This document shows, piece after piece, positions 1-6,812 of a DNA stretch of 26,023 nucleotides. Within the stretch, counting starts at the first letter, position 1. The number at the start of each line of letters is the position of its first letter. The notes under the pieces are model-generated. The model was not told the DNA's origin and ran no database searches. It saw only the letters and a list, made by a program, of their open reading frames with translations. The position numbers were made by a program, and so were the translations under genes. The stretch is from contig JAFAEC010000224.1 in assembly GCA_023424215.1 (NCBI GenBank), positions 1 through 26,023 on the forward strand. Direction: 5' to 3'. This stretch comes from Pseudomonadota bacterium. Lineage in GTDB: Bacteria; Pseudomonadota; Alphaproteobacteria; Caulobacterales; Caulobacteraceae.

Positions 1-207
1 GCCGCCGCCAGGGAGGCCGAAAAGGCCGCCGCCGCCCGCGCCCGGGAACAGGCCCGCCTCGACCGCGAAGCCGCCCGCGCCCGCGCCCCGCGCCGTACCC
101 GCGAAACTCCGATCGAGGCCGCGACCAAATCGGTGCTCCGCACGGCCGGCAGCACGATCACCCGGGAAATCCTGCGCGGCATCCTCGGGGGCATGCGTCG
201 GCGGTGA
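1..207 (+). CDS. C-terminal fragment of a DUF853 / YjgR-type HerA-like ATPase (5' end outside window)
   Basis: The plus frame is open from base 1 to a TGA at 205-207 and encodes the last 68 residues of a protein whose start lies outside the window. The first half is a charged, Ala/Arg/Glu-rich helical stretch. The tail contains PIEAATKSVLRTAG, then ITREILRGILGG and a terminal MRRR. This matches, from memory, the conserved C-terminus of DUF853 proteins (E. coli YjgR), predicted HerA/FtsK-like P-loop ATPases of poorly known role. The ATPase motifs cannot be seen here, so the family call rests on the tail alone. The gene converges on mltA, with a single base between the two stop codons and no visible terminator. 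Confidence 0.7.
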   Translation, partial: AAAREAEKAAAARAREQARLDREAARARAPRRTRETPIEAATKSVLRTAGSTITREILRGILGGMRRR

Positions 208-208
208 C

Positions 209-1333
209 CTAGCCCCGGGGCACCAGCCGCCACATCCTGAGCGGGTGACGGACCGCGCCGGCTTCCTCGCCGGCCTCGCGGCCGCGGCCCATGTAGAGGT
301 CAGCGCGGACCGGACCGCGGATGGCCGAGCCGGTGTCCAGCGCCGTCACCAGGCCCCGGTAGCTGCCGCGTGCGCCGACGAGCTTCCCGCCGTCCGCCTC
401 GATCCAGACGAGGTCTCCATAGCGCCAGTGGGTCGGGTCGACGGCGACCGCCCGCCGGGCCGGCAGGGGCACGCCGGCGGCGCCGGCCGGGTGGCCGCCG
501 TCGTCAGGATCGAGGCGGAAGAAGATGTAGCGGGGATTCAGCGCCATCACCGCGCGCGCCTCGGGACCACGATGGTCGGCCAGCCAGGCCCGGATGGCCT
601 CGCCCGAGGTTCCGTTCGGCGGCAGCAGGCCCTGCTCCGCCATCGGCCGGGCGATGCCCACGAAGGGGCGGCCGTTGTCAGCCGCGTAGGCGGCCCGGGC
701 GCGCGATCCGTCGGCGAAGGTCAGGTAGCCGGAACCCTGAATCTGCAGGAAGAACAGATCCTCGGCCCGCATCCAGGCGAGGACTTCGGTCGGCGGAGTC
801 GCCTCGATCTGCGACCGCTCCGGCAGGGTCTGGCCCCGGGTCCAGCCGGAGGGGGCGGCCAGCACGGGCGCGTCGAACGCACCGCCCGGCGTGCGACGGG
901 CCTCGTACTCGGGGGCGAAATAGGCGGTGAGCAGGCCCGGCTCGCCGTCGTCCGTCGTCGCCGGCACGGCGGTGAAGCCGGTCTCGAAATAGGCCCGCGC
1001 GAGCGTGGGGGTGACCGGGCGGGCCGTCCGCTGCAGGTCGCGCGCCCGTTCGCACAAGGCCTGGGCGGCGGGGTCCCGCGCCACACGGCAACCCTGCGCC
1101 CAGGCTTCGAAGGCGGCGAGGTGATCCTCCTCGTTCCAGCCGGGCAGATTGGCCGGGCTGAGGCCGCCCGCCGGCGCCGGCGCTGGCGGGGGTGCGGTCG
1201 GCGGCGGCTCACCGGGCGCAGGCGAGGCGGGCGGCGTCGGAGCGGTGGCGCAGGCGGCGAGCGTCAGGACAAGCCCGGCGAAGGCCGCCGCGAGGCGGAA
1301 GGAAGCCGGGGCGGCGCGCACGCCGCCGCTCAC
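209..1333 (-). CDS. mltA: Membrane-bound lytic murein transglycosylase A (lipoprotein)
   Basis: Encodes 374 residues. MltA cleaves the glycan strands of peptidoglycan, forming 1,6-anhydromuramyl ends, and is anchored in the outer membrane by a lipid. The N-terminus has a hydrophobic signal and a lipobox (LAAC, acceptor Cys28), followed by a Pro/Ala-rich linker to about residue 60. The MltA domain follows (for example FTAVPATTDDGEPGLLTAY and FFLQIQGSGYL), and then the C-terminal 3D domain with DTGSAIRGPVRADLYMG, where the conserved Asp residues include the family catalytic acid. I chose the GTG start at 1333-1331, which overlaps the TGA of the upstream Tim44-like gene as GTGA, because it gives a normal lipoprotein signal; longer readings run through the neighbouring gene in another frame. 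The two genes are translationally coupled. Confidence 0.93.
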   Translation of the reverse strand: MSGGVRAAPASFRLAAAFAGLVLTLAACATAPTPPASPAPGEPPPTAPPPAPAPAGGLSPANLPGWNEEDHLAAFEAWAQGCRVARDPAAQALCERARDLQRTARPVTPTLARAYFETGFTAVPATTDDGEPGLLTAYFAPEYEARRTPGGAFDAPVLAAPSGWTRGQTLPERSQIEATPPTEVLAWMRAEDLFFLQIQGSGYLTFADGSRARAAYAADNGRPFVGIARPMAEQGLLPPNGTSGEAIRAWLADHRGPEARAVMALNPRYIFFRLDPDDGGHPAGAAGVPLPARRAVAVDPTHWRYGDLVWIEADGGKLVGARGSYRGLVTALDTGSAIRGPVRADLYMGRGREAGEEAGAVRHPLRMWRLVPRG

Positions 1334-1968
1334 GCCGTCGCGGGTTCGGTGCGGGCCAGCACCCAGTTGGGGTCGCTGGCCCCCAGCTGGCGCTCGAAGG
1401 TCCAGATCTCGGCGACGCGGCGCTCCTCGACCTGCTCCTCGGCCGCGGGATCGGCCGGCTTCACGCGGTTGCGAAGCTCGGCCAGGAAGCGAACCTTGGC
1501 CACGGCGCGGTTGTCCTCGGCAGTGGCCAGTTCGAGATCGGCGCGGGCCGGGTGGACGAACTCGGCCGTTTCGCTCTCGCCGCGAGCCTCGCGGGCGGCG
1601 ATGCCCGCCTCGAAGGATTCCATCACCCGCGGCGTGAGCAGGGGGCGGAGGGTCTCGCGGTCGCCGGAGGCGTAGGCCCGCACGATGGTCTCGTGCGCCT
1701 GCCGGGCGCCGTCGAGGAAGCGGACCGGGTCGAAATTCGGATCGCGCGCCTTGAGGCCGGCAATGGCGGCGAGCGTGACAGCGTCCAGCACATTCGGCCG
1801 GGCCGCCCCCGCGGGCTCCCCGGCGGCGGGCGCGGGCGGGACCGGCGGGCGGGCACGGGCGTCTTCCTCCGGCTGCCGGCCGACCTTCTTGCCCAGCACG
1901 TTGTAGAGCTGGAACAGGACGAAGGCGGCGATGACGGCGAAGATGACGATCTGAACCTGGACCGGCAC
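1330..1968 (-). CDS. timA: Tim44/TimA-family membrane adaptor protein
   Basis: Encodes 212 residues. Residues about 6-22 form one transmembrane helix (VIFAVIAAFVLFQLYNVLG), followed by a Pro/Ala-rich linker. From about residue 55 there is a Tim44-like domain: FDPVRFLDGARQAHETIVRAY, LRPLLTPRVMESF and a C-terminal strand with EIWTFERQL and DPNWVLART. Bacterial TimA proteins resemble the mitochondrial import-motor subunit Tim44; their bacterial role is poorly defined, with membrane protein biogenesis proposed. The GTG start at 1968-1966 is preferred because AGGGA lies six bases upstream and translation begins just before the membrane helix; the 37-codon upstream extension is Arg/Pro-rich and not family-like. 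It precedes mltA with a GTGA overlap and is divergent from secB. Confidence 0.85.
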   Translation of the reverse strand: MPVQVQIVIFAVIAAFVLFQLYNVLGKKVGRQPEEDARARPPVPPAPAAGEPAGAARPNVLDAVTLAAIAGLKARDPNFDPVRFLDGARQAHETIVRAYASGDRETLRPLLTPRVMESFEAGIAAREARGESETAEFVHPARADLELATAEDNRAVAKVRFLAELRNRVKPADPAAEEQVEERRVAEIWTFERQLGASDPNWVLARTEPATA

Positions 1969-2010
1969 GGGCAATCCCTGACTGGCGCCCCGGCGGAGGG
2001 CGCGGACGAC

Positions 2011-2038
2011 GATTAGGGGCTGATATGGGGCGGCGCAA
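2011..2038 (-). promoter_or_regulatory. Candidate promoter of the timA-mltA operon
   Basis: Minus strand: TTGCGC (2038-2033), 16-base spacer, CTAATC (2016-2011), upstream of the timA GTG at 1968. The -35 fits sigma-70 partly and the -10 is weak, as is common in Caulobacterales. Inferred from spacing only. Confidence 0.3.
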
Positions 2039-2070
2039 GGCGCGGCGCGCCCCCTGCCCGGAGCGCCGCG

Positions 2071-2098
2071 TTGCCGCACGGGGCGCCGCGTGCTAGTC
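2071..2098 (+). promoter_or_regulatory. Candidate promoter of secB
   Basis: Plus strand: TTGCCG (2071-2076), 16-base spacer, CTAGTC (2093-2098), about 50 bases before the secB ATG. It mirrors the timA candidate (same spacer, CTANTC-like -10) and loosely resembles the Caulobacter housekeeping pattern TTGAC / GCTA. Inferred. Confidence 0.32.
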
Positions 2099-2150
2099 GC
2101 TCGCCCCTTCCGGGCCCCAGCCCGACCACATTTCAGACAGACTTCGCCCG

Positions 2151-2663
2151 ATGACCGACGCCGCTCCGCCCGCCGACGCCAACGCCACCCCCGGAACCGG
2201 GGGCCAGCCGCCGGCGGGTCCGGGTTTCCGCATCGTGGCCCAGTACGTGAAGGACCTGTCGTTCGAGAACCCGAAGGCGCCCGACAGCCTGCGGGTGGAC
2301 GGCAAGCCGGCCATCGACCTCGGCGTCGAGATGAACGCCCAGGGCCGCAAGGATGGCCTGTTCGAGGTCGATCTCCGTCTGACCGTCAAGGCTTCGACCG
2401 ACTCCATGACGGTGTTCAACATCGAGCTGCTTTATGGCGGCCTGTTCGCCCTGCAGGGCGTGGCCGAACAGGACATCGAGCCGCTGCTGCTGATCGAATG
2501 CCCGCGCTACCTGTTCCCGTTCGCCCGTGAAATCATCGCCCGGGCCACCTCGGACGGCGGCTTCTACCCGCCCTTCATGCTGGATCCGATCGACTTCGCC
2601 GGCATCTACATGGCCCGCCAGCAGCAGATCGCCCGGACGCCCGCCGAAACCGGCCAGGCCTGA
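2151..2663 (+). CDS. secB: Protein-export chaperone SecB
   Basis: Encodes 170 residues. SecB is a tetrameric cytosolic chaperone that holds unfolded precursors and delivers them to SecA. The first 25 residues are a Pro/Ala-rich extension. The fold follows with FRIVAQYVKDLSFENPKAP at about 25-43, FEVDLRLTVKA in the middle and the highly conserved LLIECPRYLFPFAREIIA near 120-140, then GGFYPPFMLDPIDFAGIY at the end. The ATG at 2151 is the first in frame; no strong Shine-Dalgarno is visible before it. It is transcribed alone on the plus strand, convergent with dnaQ (22 bases between the stops) and divergent from timA. A secB next to dnaQ-coaE-aroE is a common alphaproteobacterial arrangement. Confidence 0.96.
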   Translation: MTDAAPPADANATPGTGGQPPAGPGFRIVAQYVKDLSFENPKAPDSLRVDGKPAIDLGVEMNAQGRKDGLFEVDLRLTVKASTDSMTVFNIELLYGGLFALQGVAEQDIEPLLLIECPRYLFPFAREIIARATSDGGFYPPFMLDPIDFAGIYMARQQQIARTPAETGQA

Positions 2664-2685
2664 GACTTCGGTTAGACGGCGTCCG

Positions 2686-3408
2686 TCAGGCGGCGGACGC
2701 CTCTTCCAGCGCCAATCCGTAGCCGGCCCACAGGGAGCGATCCTTGAGCGTCGCCGCCAGGAAGGCGGCGTGGGCGGCGCGTTCCTCGTCCGTCGAACGG
2801 GGCTCCAGCAGGCGCGGGCGGGGCCCGTAGCCGCCGATCGTCGTGGTCTCCACCGTCACCGTGGTGCGCACCGCGGTCAGGTCGAGGCGACGCTCCTTGC
2901 CGCCCTTCAGCTCCAGATAGACGTCGGCCAGCAGACGGGCGTCGATCAGGGCGCCGTGCAAGGTGCGCTCGACCAGGCTGATCTTGAACCGCTTGCACAG
3001 GGCGTCGAGCGAGTTGGCCATGCCCGGAAATCGCTTCTGGGCCAGCTGAAGGGTGTCGATCCAGCGCGTCTCCTCGATCAGGGCATGACCGCAGAGGCCG
3101 CATTCGTGGTCGATGAAATTGCGGTCGAAGGCGGCGTTATGGGCGATCACCGGCGCGTCGCCGATGAAGGCCATCAGCTCGTGCACGACCTCGCGGAACT
3201 TCGGCGCGTCACGGACCTTGTCGTCGGTGATGCCGTGGACCCGGATGGCGTCGGGCGGGATCAGCCGCTCGGGATTGACGAAGCTGTGGAAGGTCCGCCC
3301 GGTCGGCAGAAGATCCTCGATCTCGATGCAGCCGACCTCGATCAGCCGGTCACCCGTCTTCGGATCGAAGCCGGTGGTTTCAGTGTCGAGGACGATCTCG
3401 CGGGCCAT
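2686..3408 (-). CDS. dnaQ: DNA polymerase III epsilon subunit (3'-5' proofreading exonuclease)
   Basis: Encodes 240 residues, close to the 243 of E. coli. Epsilon proofreads newly made DNA within the Pol III core. All DEDDh exonuclease motifs are present: ExoI VLDTETTG (Asp8, Glu10), ExoII HNAAFDRNF (Asp95) and ExoIII HGALIDARLLADVY (His151, Asp156). The C-terminal tail of about 65 residues is where the alpha and clamp contacts lie in the family; I could not pick out a clear clamp-binding motif. The gene is last in the minus-strand operon PSRP-maf-aroE-coaE-dnaQ and starts at an ATG six bases after the coaE stop. It lies about 3 kb from the origin-like region, so it would be replicated early. 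Confidence 0.97.
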   Translation of the reverse strand: MAREIVLDTETTGFDPKTGDRLIEVGCIEIEDLLPTGRTFHSFVNPERLIPPDAIRVHGITDDKVRDAPKFREVVHELMAFIGDAPVIAHNAAFDRNFIDHECGLCGHALIEETRWIDTLQLAQKRFPGMANSLDALCKRFKISLVERTLHGALIDARLLADVYLELKGGKERRLDLTAVRTTVTVETTTIGGYGPRPRLLEPRSTDEERAAHAAFLAATLKDRSLWAGYGLALEEASAA

Positions 3409-3414
3409 GGCCTC

Positions 3415-4056
3415 TTAATGGCGCGCTTCGTCAGCCGGCGAAAGTCGCCGCCGGGGAGGTATCCAGTTCGGGGAGAGAACCGTCCCCACGATTTCCCGCA
3501 CCCGCGCCCGCGCCGCCTCGAGCCCGTCTCCCGTGTCGACGATGAAGTCGGCGCGGCTTCGCTTTTCGGCGTCGGGCATTTGCCGCGCGAGGATGGCGTC
3601 GAACCGCTCGCGGGTCATGCCGGGACGGGCCAGGACGCGGGCGGCCTGCACCTCCGGCGGCGCGGTGACGACCACCACGGCGTCGACCGCCGAGTCCCCG
3701 CCGGTCTCGAACAGCAGGGGAATGTCCAGCACGGCCAGCTTGACGCCGCGGGCCTCGGCCGCCGCCAGGTCATCGAGGCGGCCGCGGGCGACCAGCGGAT
3801 GAACGATGCCTTCGAGCCGGCGGAAGGCGACCTCGTCGCGGCCCAGGGCCCTGGCGAGCCGGTCGCGATCGACGGCGCCGTCGGCGACCACGCCCGGGAA
3901 GGCCTCACCGACTGGCCCCACCGCCGCCCCGCCCGCGGCGTAGAGACGGTGCACCGCCTCGTCGGCGTTCCACACCAGAGCCCCCTCGTCGGCGAACATG
4001 GCGGTGGTCGTCGACTTGCCCATGCCGATCGAGCCGGTGAGACCGAGGACGATCAT
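3415..4056 (-). CDS. coaE: Dephospho-CoA kinase
   Basis: Encodes 213 residues. CoaE phosphorylates the 3'-hydroxyl of dephospho-CoA using ATP, the last step of coenzyme A synthesis. The N-terminus carries a Walker A loop, GLTGSIGMGKST (residues 5-16, Lys14), followed by NADEAVHRLY, the conserved acceptor-site Asp region, and then IVHPLV and DIPLLFETGG, both family signatures. The lid region includes RMPD-like RQMPDAEKRSRADFIVDTG near 165-185. The C-terminal 25 residues are an Arg/Pro-rich extension. Its ATG overlaps the aroE stop as ATGA, indicating translational coupling. Confidence 0.96.
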   Translation of the reverse strand: MIVLGLTGSIGMGKSTTTAMFADEGALVWNADEAVHRLYAAGGAAVGPVGEAFPGVVADGAVDRDRLARALGRDEVAFRRLEGIVHPLVARGRLDDLAAAEARGVKLAVLDIPLLFETGGDSAVDAVVVVTAPPEVQAARVLARPGMTRERFDAILARQMPDAEKRSRADFIVDTGDGLEAARARVREIVGTVLSPNWIPPRRRLSPADEARH

Positions 4057-4853
4057 GCCGTAGCTCCCATCGCCGCCAGGGCGACCGCGCGGATATCGAG
4101 GGCCGGCGGAAGGACGCCGAACAGCGCCTCGAACGAGGGGCGCGCCTGGCCGATCAGCATGGCCAGGCCGTCCACCGTGGTCAGGCCCCGGGACCGGCCG
4201 GCGGCGAGGAAGTCAGTCTGCAGCGGGAGATAGGTCATGTCCATCAGCACAGCTCTGGCCTGCAGGGCCGCGTGATCGATCCAGGGCGTCACGCTCAAGG
4301 CGTTGACGACGAGGTCGGCTCCGGCGAGCGCCTCGGGCCCTCCGACGAGAGCGCCGAGGTCCGTCGCCAGCGCTTCGGCCCGCGAGCGGGTGCGATTGAT
4401 CACCGTCACCGAGGCGCCAGCGCCCTGCAACGCCGCCACGGCCGCCCGCGCGGCTCCTCCCGCGCCCAGCACCACCGCCGCGCCGCCGTGGAGGTTCAGT
4501 TCCGGGGCCTGCTCCGACAAGGCGGCGAGAAGCCCCGCCCCGTCGGTGCTGTCGGCGCGGATTCGCCCATCCTCGAACAGCAACAGATTGGCGGAGCCGC
4601 AGGCCCGCGCCGTCGGGGCGACCTCATCCGCCCGGGCGAGCGCCTGCTCCTTGAACGGAGCGGTGACGTTCAGCCCGCGCAGCGATCCCGCGCGACCGGT
4701 GTCCAAGAGCCTGTCGAAGGCCGCGGCGTCGGCCGGTTCGAACGGACGGTAGTCGGCGTCGAGGCCCGCCGCGGCGATCCAGGCCTGGTGGATCACCGGG
4801 CTGAGCGAATGGCCGATCGGGTTGCCGGCCACGCCTGCGGCGAGCCGGGTCAC
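4053..4853 (-). CDS. aroE: Shikimate dehydrogenase
   Basis: Encodes 266 residues. AroE reduces 3-dehydroshikimate to shikimate with NADPH in the chorismate pathway. The shikimate-binding pair appears in NPIGHSLSP (Ser16, Ser18), and LNVTAPFKE carries the catalytic Lys68. GSANLL (Asn89) and STDGAG (Asp104) are the other substrate-contacting motifs; the second is STDG instead of the usual NTDG. The NADP loop is GAGGAARA (130-137) with NRTRSRAE after it, and DGLAMLIGQA closes the protein. I chose the GTG at 4853-4851, which overlaps the maf stop as GTGA and begins just before the conserved fold; the 15-codon upstream extension lies inside maf and is not family-like. Confidence 0.95.
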   Translation of the reverse strand: MTRLAAGVAGNPIGHSLSPVIHQAWIAAAGLDADYRPFEPADAAAFDRLLDTGRAGSLRGLNVTAPFKEQALARADEVAPTARACGSANLLLFEDGRIRADSTDGAGLLAALSEQAPELNLHGGAAVVLGAGGAARAAVAALQGAGASVTVINRTRSRAEALATDLGALVGGPEALAGADLVVNALSVTPWIDHAALQARAVLMDMTYLPLQTDFLAAGRSRGLTTVDGLAMLIGQARPSFEALFGVLPPALDIRAVALAAMGATA

Positions 4854-5455
4854 GTCGTCAGCACCCCGGCCCTGCGCAACTCGGCGAGCACCGGCCACAG
4901 CGGCATGCCCAGGACCGTGAAGTAGTCGCCGTCCACTGTCTCGAACAGCTGGGCGCCCATGCCCTCGAGCCTGTAGGATCCGACGCAGGCCAACAGCGCA
5001 TCTCCCTCGGCCGCGAGATAGGCGTCGAGAAAGGCGCCGGAGAAGTCTCGCACTCGCATCGCCGCCGTGTCGAAGCCGGACCAGACCACCTGGCCGTTGC
5101 GGGCCAGCGCCGCGCCGGAATGCAAATGATGGGTGCGGCCACGCATCGACCAGAGCCGGGCCCGCGCCTCCGCGGCCGAACCGGCCTTGGAGACCAGGCC
5201 CCCCTCGAAGGCCAGGGTCTGGTCGGCGCCGAGCACCCAGGCCTCCGGATCCCGGCGGGAAACCGCCTGCGCCTTCACCCGCGCCAGCTCCTCCGCGAGG
5301 CCCGCGGCGTCGGCCGGGTCGTGCGCCGCCTTGACCGCGGCCTCGTCGACGTCGGCTACCTCAACCGAGAAGGGCACGCCCGCGCCTTCCAGCATCGCCC
5401 GGCGGGCGGCGCTTTTCGAGGCCAGCACCAGACGCTCCGCCGGGGCGCTCAACAC
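4850..5455 (-). CDS. maf: Maf-family nucleotide pyrophosphatase, YceF-like
   Basis: Encodes 201 residues. Maf proteins hydrolyse non-canonical or modified nucleoside triphosphates to monophosphates, a house-cleaning role. Signatures are LASKSAARRAML (11-22; the usual motif is LASxSPRR), GADQTL (76-81, catalytic Asp78), and CVGSYRLEGMGAQLFETVDG followed by VLGMPLWPVL. GSD/GADQ in place of GADT and the EGxGxxLFE stretch resemble the E. coli YceF branch, whose preferred substrate is 7-methyl-GTP, so that subgroup is my inference. The GTG start at 5455-5453 overlaps the end of the upstream gene by 7 bases; the stop overlaps aroE. Confidence 0.92.
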   Translation of the reverse strand: MLSAPAERLVLASKSAARRAMLEGAGVPFSVEVADVDEAAVKAAHDPADAAGLAEELARVKAQAVSRRDPEAWVLGADQTLAFEGGLVSKAGSAAEARARLWSMRGRTHHLHSGAALARNGQVVWSGFDTAAMRVRDFSGAFLDAYLAAEGDALLACVGSYRLEGMGAQLFETVDGDYFTVLGMPLWPVLAELRRAGVLTT

Positions 5456-6318
5456 GCCGCTCCGACGCGATGGGTGCGCTTTTCGTTGAGCACATTGATG
5501 ATCGCGGCGGCTGTCTCCTCGACCGACCGGCGGGTGACGTCGATGACCGGCCAGCCGCGGCGTTCGAACAGCCGCCTCGCCTTGACCGTCTCCTCACGGA
5601 CGGCCTCATGATCGACGTAGGCGCTGGCCCGGTGGGCGTTGAGGCCGTCGAGCCGGTTCTTGCGGATCTGGACCAGCCGGTCCGGGGAGACGGTGAGGCC
5701 GATCACCAGGGGATTTCTGAGCTGCGTCAGCCGCTCGCCATCCTCCTGCCCGGGCACCAACGGCACATTGGCGGCGCGGATGCCGCGATGGGCCAGATAG
5801 ATGCAGGTCGGTGTCTTGGAGGTGCGGCTGACGCCGCACAGCACGACGTCGGCGGATTCCAGTTGTTCGGTCGCGCCCTGGCCGTCGTCGTGGGCCATGG
5901 CGAAATCCAGCGCGGCGATGCGGTTGAAGTAGTCGGTGTCCAGCGCGTGCTGGGCCCCGACCCGTGTCGACAGGGCCGCGCCGAGGTAGCGGGACAGCGC
6001 GCCCACCAGCGGGTCCAGCGCCGCGATCTGCGGCATGTCCAGCCGCCGGCAGCCCTCTTCCAGTTGATCGCGGAGTTCGCGGTCGACGAGGGTGTGCAGC
6101 ACGACCCCGGGCGCCGCGGCGATCTCTTCCAGCACCCGCTCCATCTGCCGTTCGGAACGGACCAGGGCGTAGATGTGCTCGATCGGGATGACTCCGTCGA
6201 AACGGGCCACCACCGCCTTGGCCATGGCGTTCAGGGTCTCCCCGGTCGAGTCGGACACGAGGTGGACGTGGAAATAGGTGGCCAGACGCGACGGCCCTGA
6301 GGAACGACCCGGACTCAT
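5449..6318 (-). CDS. Pyruvate, phosphate/water dikinase regulatory protein (PSRP, DUF299)
   Basis: Encodes 289 residues. DUF299 proteins are bifunctional: they inactivate PEP synthase or pyruvate phosphate dikinase by ADP-dependent threonine phosphorylation and reactivate it by Pi-dependent dephosphorylation. FHVHLVSDSTGETLNAMAKA (16-35) opens the domain; the P-loop is CGVSRTSKTPT (161-171), followed by YLAHRGIRAANVPLVPG and IGLTVSPDRLVQIRKNRL, all typical. I chose the ATG at 6318-6316 because it gives a normal short leader; no good Shine-Dalgarno is present and the upstream in-frame region (to 6468) is Arg/Pro-rich. It is first in the minus-strand operon. In Caulobacter the DUF299 gene borders the replication origin opposite hemE, exactly as here. 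Confidence 0.94.
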   Translation of the reverse strand: MSPGRSSGPSRLATYFHVHLVSDSTGETLNAMAKAVVARFDGVIPIEHIYALVRSERQMERVLEEIAAAPGVVLHTLVDRELRDQLEEGCRRLDMPQIAALDPLVGALSRYLGAALSTRVGAQHALDTDYFNRIAALDFAMAHDDGQGATEQLESADVVLCGVSRTSKTPTCIYLAHRGIRAANVPLVPGQEDGERLTQLRNPLVIGLTVSPDRLVQIRKNRLDGLNAHRASAYVDHEAVREETVKARRLFERRGWPVIDVTRRSVEETAAAIINVLNEKRTHRVGAAC

Positions 6319-6349
6319 GGGGAGGGTCTGTCCATGACGTGAGGACTCC

Positions 6350-6358
6350 TGTGGACTG
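6350..6358 (-). promoter_or_regulatory. Weak DnaA-box-like 9-mer
   Basis: Minus-strand reading CAGTCCACA keeps the TCCACA core of the DnaA box TTATCCACA but mismatches the first three bases. It lies just upstream of the DUF299 gene start. Confidence 0.25.
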
Positions 6359-6499
6359 GGCGGGGCGCCGATCCGCCAGCGGCGGGCGCCGTTTTCCATA
6401 GCAAGCAGGACCCGGGGCCGCGAGCGGGGATGATGGTGGAGCGGCCGGCGTGCTTTTCGACGAGTCATCCCGAGGTTCCGTCGGCCGTCCGTCTCACCC

Positions 6500-6508
6500 T
6501 GTGGAGGA
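6500..6508 (-). promoter_or_regulatory. Weak DnaA-box-like 9-mer
   Basis: Minus-strand reading TCCTCCACA matches TTWTNCACA at seven of nine positions, including the TCCACA core. Confidence 0.32.
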
Positions 6509-6572
6509 CCCGGGATCGCCTCAACGGCGCCCGGAGGGCGATGCGGCCGATCGTCCCGTCACATCGGGCCTG

Positions 6573-6587
6573 TTAAGGTCTCGTTAG
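6573..6587 (-). promoter_or_regulatory. CtrA binding site, TTAA-N7-TTAA type
   Basis: Plus strand reads TTAAGGTCTCGTTAG; the minus strand reads CTAA-N7-TTAA followed by C, which is the TTAA-N7-TTAAC consensus with one mismatch. CtrA represses origin firing by occupying such sites in Cori. TTAA is rare in this GC-rich DNA, so a seven-base-spaced pair in the expected origin is unlikely to be chance. Confidence 0.6.
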
Positions 6588-6633
6588 GACTTTTCCCCGG
6601 TTTCGACAGCCGGGTCAGGCCTGTCGATCAGCC

Positions 6634-6642
6634 TGTGAATCG
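6634..6642 (-). promoter_or_regulatory. DnaA-box-like 9-mer overlapping a GANTC site
   Basis: Minus-strand reading CGATTCACA matches TTWTNCACA at seven of nine positions. The GATTC inside it is a CcrM methylation target (GAATC on plus at 6637-6641), so methylation state could affect binding; that link is inference. Confidence 0.35.
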
Positions 6643-6683
6643 TCCGTGCGTCGACGCGACGTGGTCTCGATCTGTTCCGGCGG

Positions 6684-6692
6684 TTGTCCACG
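6684..6692 (+). promoter_or_regulatory. DnaA-box-like 9-mer
   Basis: TTGTCCACG differs from TTATCCACA at two positions (A3 to G, A9 to G). It is the best plus-strand match in the region and lies about 25 bases left of the AT-rich patch at 6715-6746. Confidence 0.4.
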
Positions 6693-6812
6693 CCGTCCCC
6701 GGCCCATCCTCTTCCTTCGCCTTTCTTCAATTCGAATGATTGGGAAGGGAGGGGAGTGCGACCCTGCTCCGGTCTTGAGAGATGATCGGGCCGCCGGTAA
6801 GGCCAAGGGTGC

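Larger units (their letters stand above)
6319..6812. other. Probable chromosomal replication origin region (Cori-like)
   Basis: A 494-bp non-coding stretch between the divergent DUF299 and hemE genes, the location of the Caulobacter crescentus origin. Seen directly: a near-consensus CtrA site at 6573-6587; DnaA-box-like 9-mers at 6350-6358, 6500-6508, 6634-6642 and 6684-6692; GANTC sites at 6344-6348, 6462-6466 and 6637-6641; a patch of roughly 60% A+T at 6715-6746 around the palindrome ATTCGAAT (6730-6737); and a CCCGG/CCGGG inverted repeat at 6596-6614. Genes on both sides are transcribed away from it, and parS sites with parAB follow about 4-10 kb to the right. The DnaA boxes are individually weak, so the call rests mainly on synteny plus the CtrA motif. 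Promoters for both flanking genes must also lie here, but I could not place them. Confidence 0.75.

Noticed and set aside
2675..2687. Hairpin GACGG-CGT-CCGTC between secB and dnaQ as a terminator
   Set aside because: Only a 5-bp stem and no T-run on either strand.
2527..4233. A 568-codon plus-strand open frame across secB, dnaQ and coaE
   Set aside because: It runs antisense through two clearly recognised genes and has no recognisable domain.
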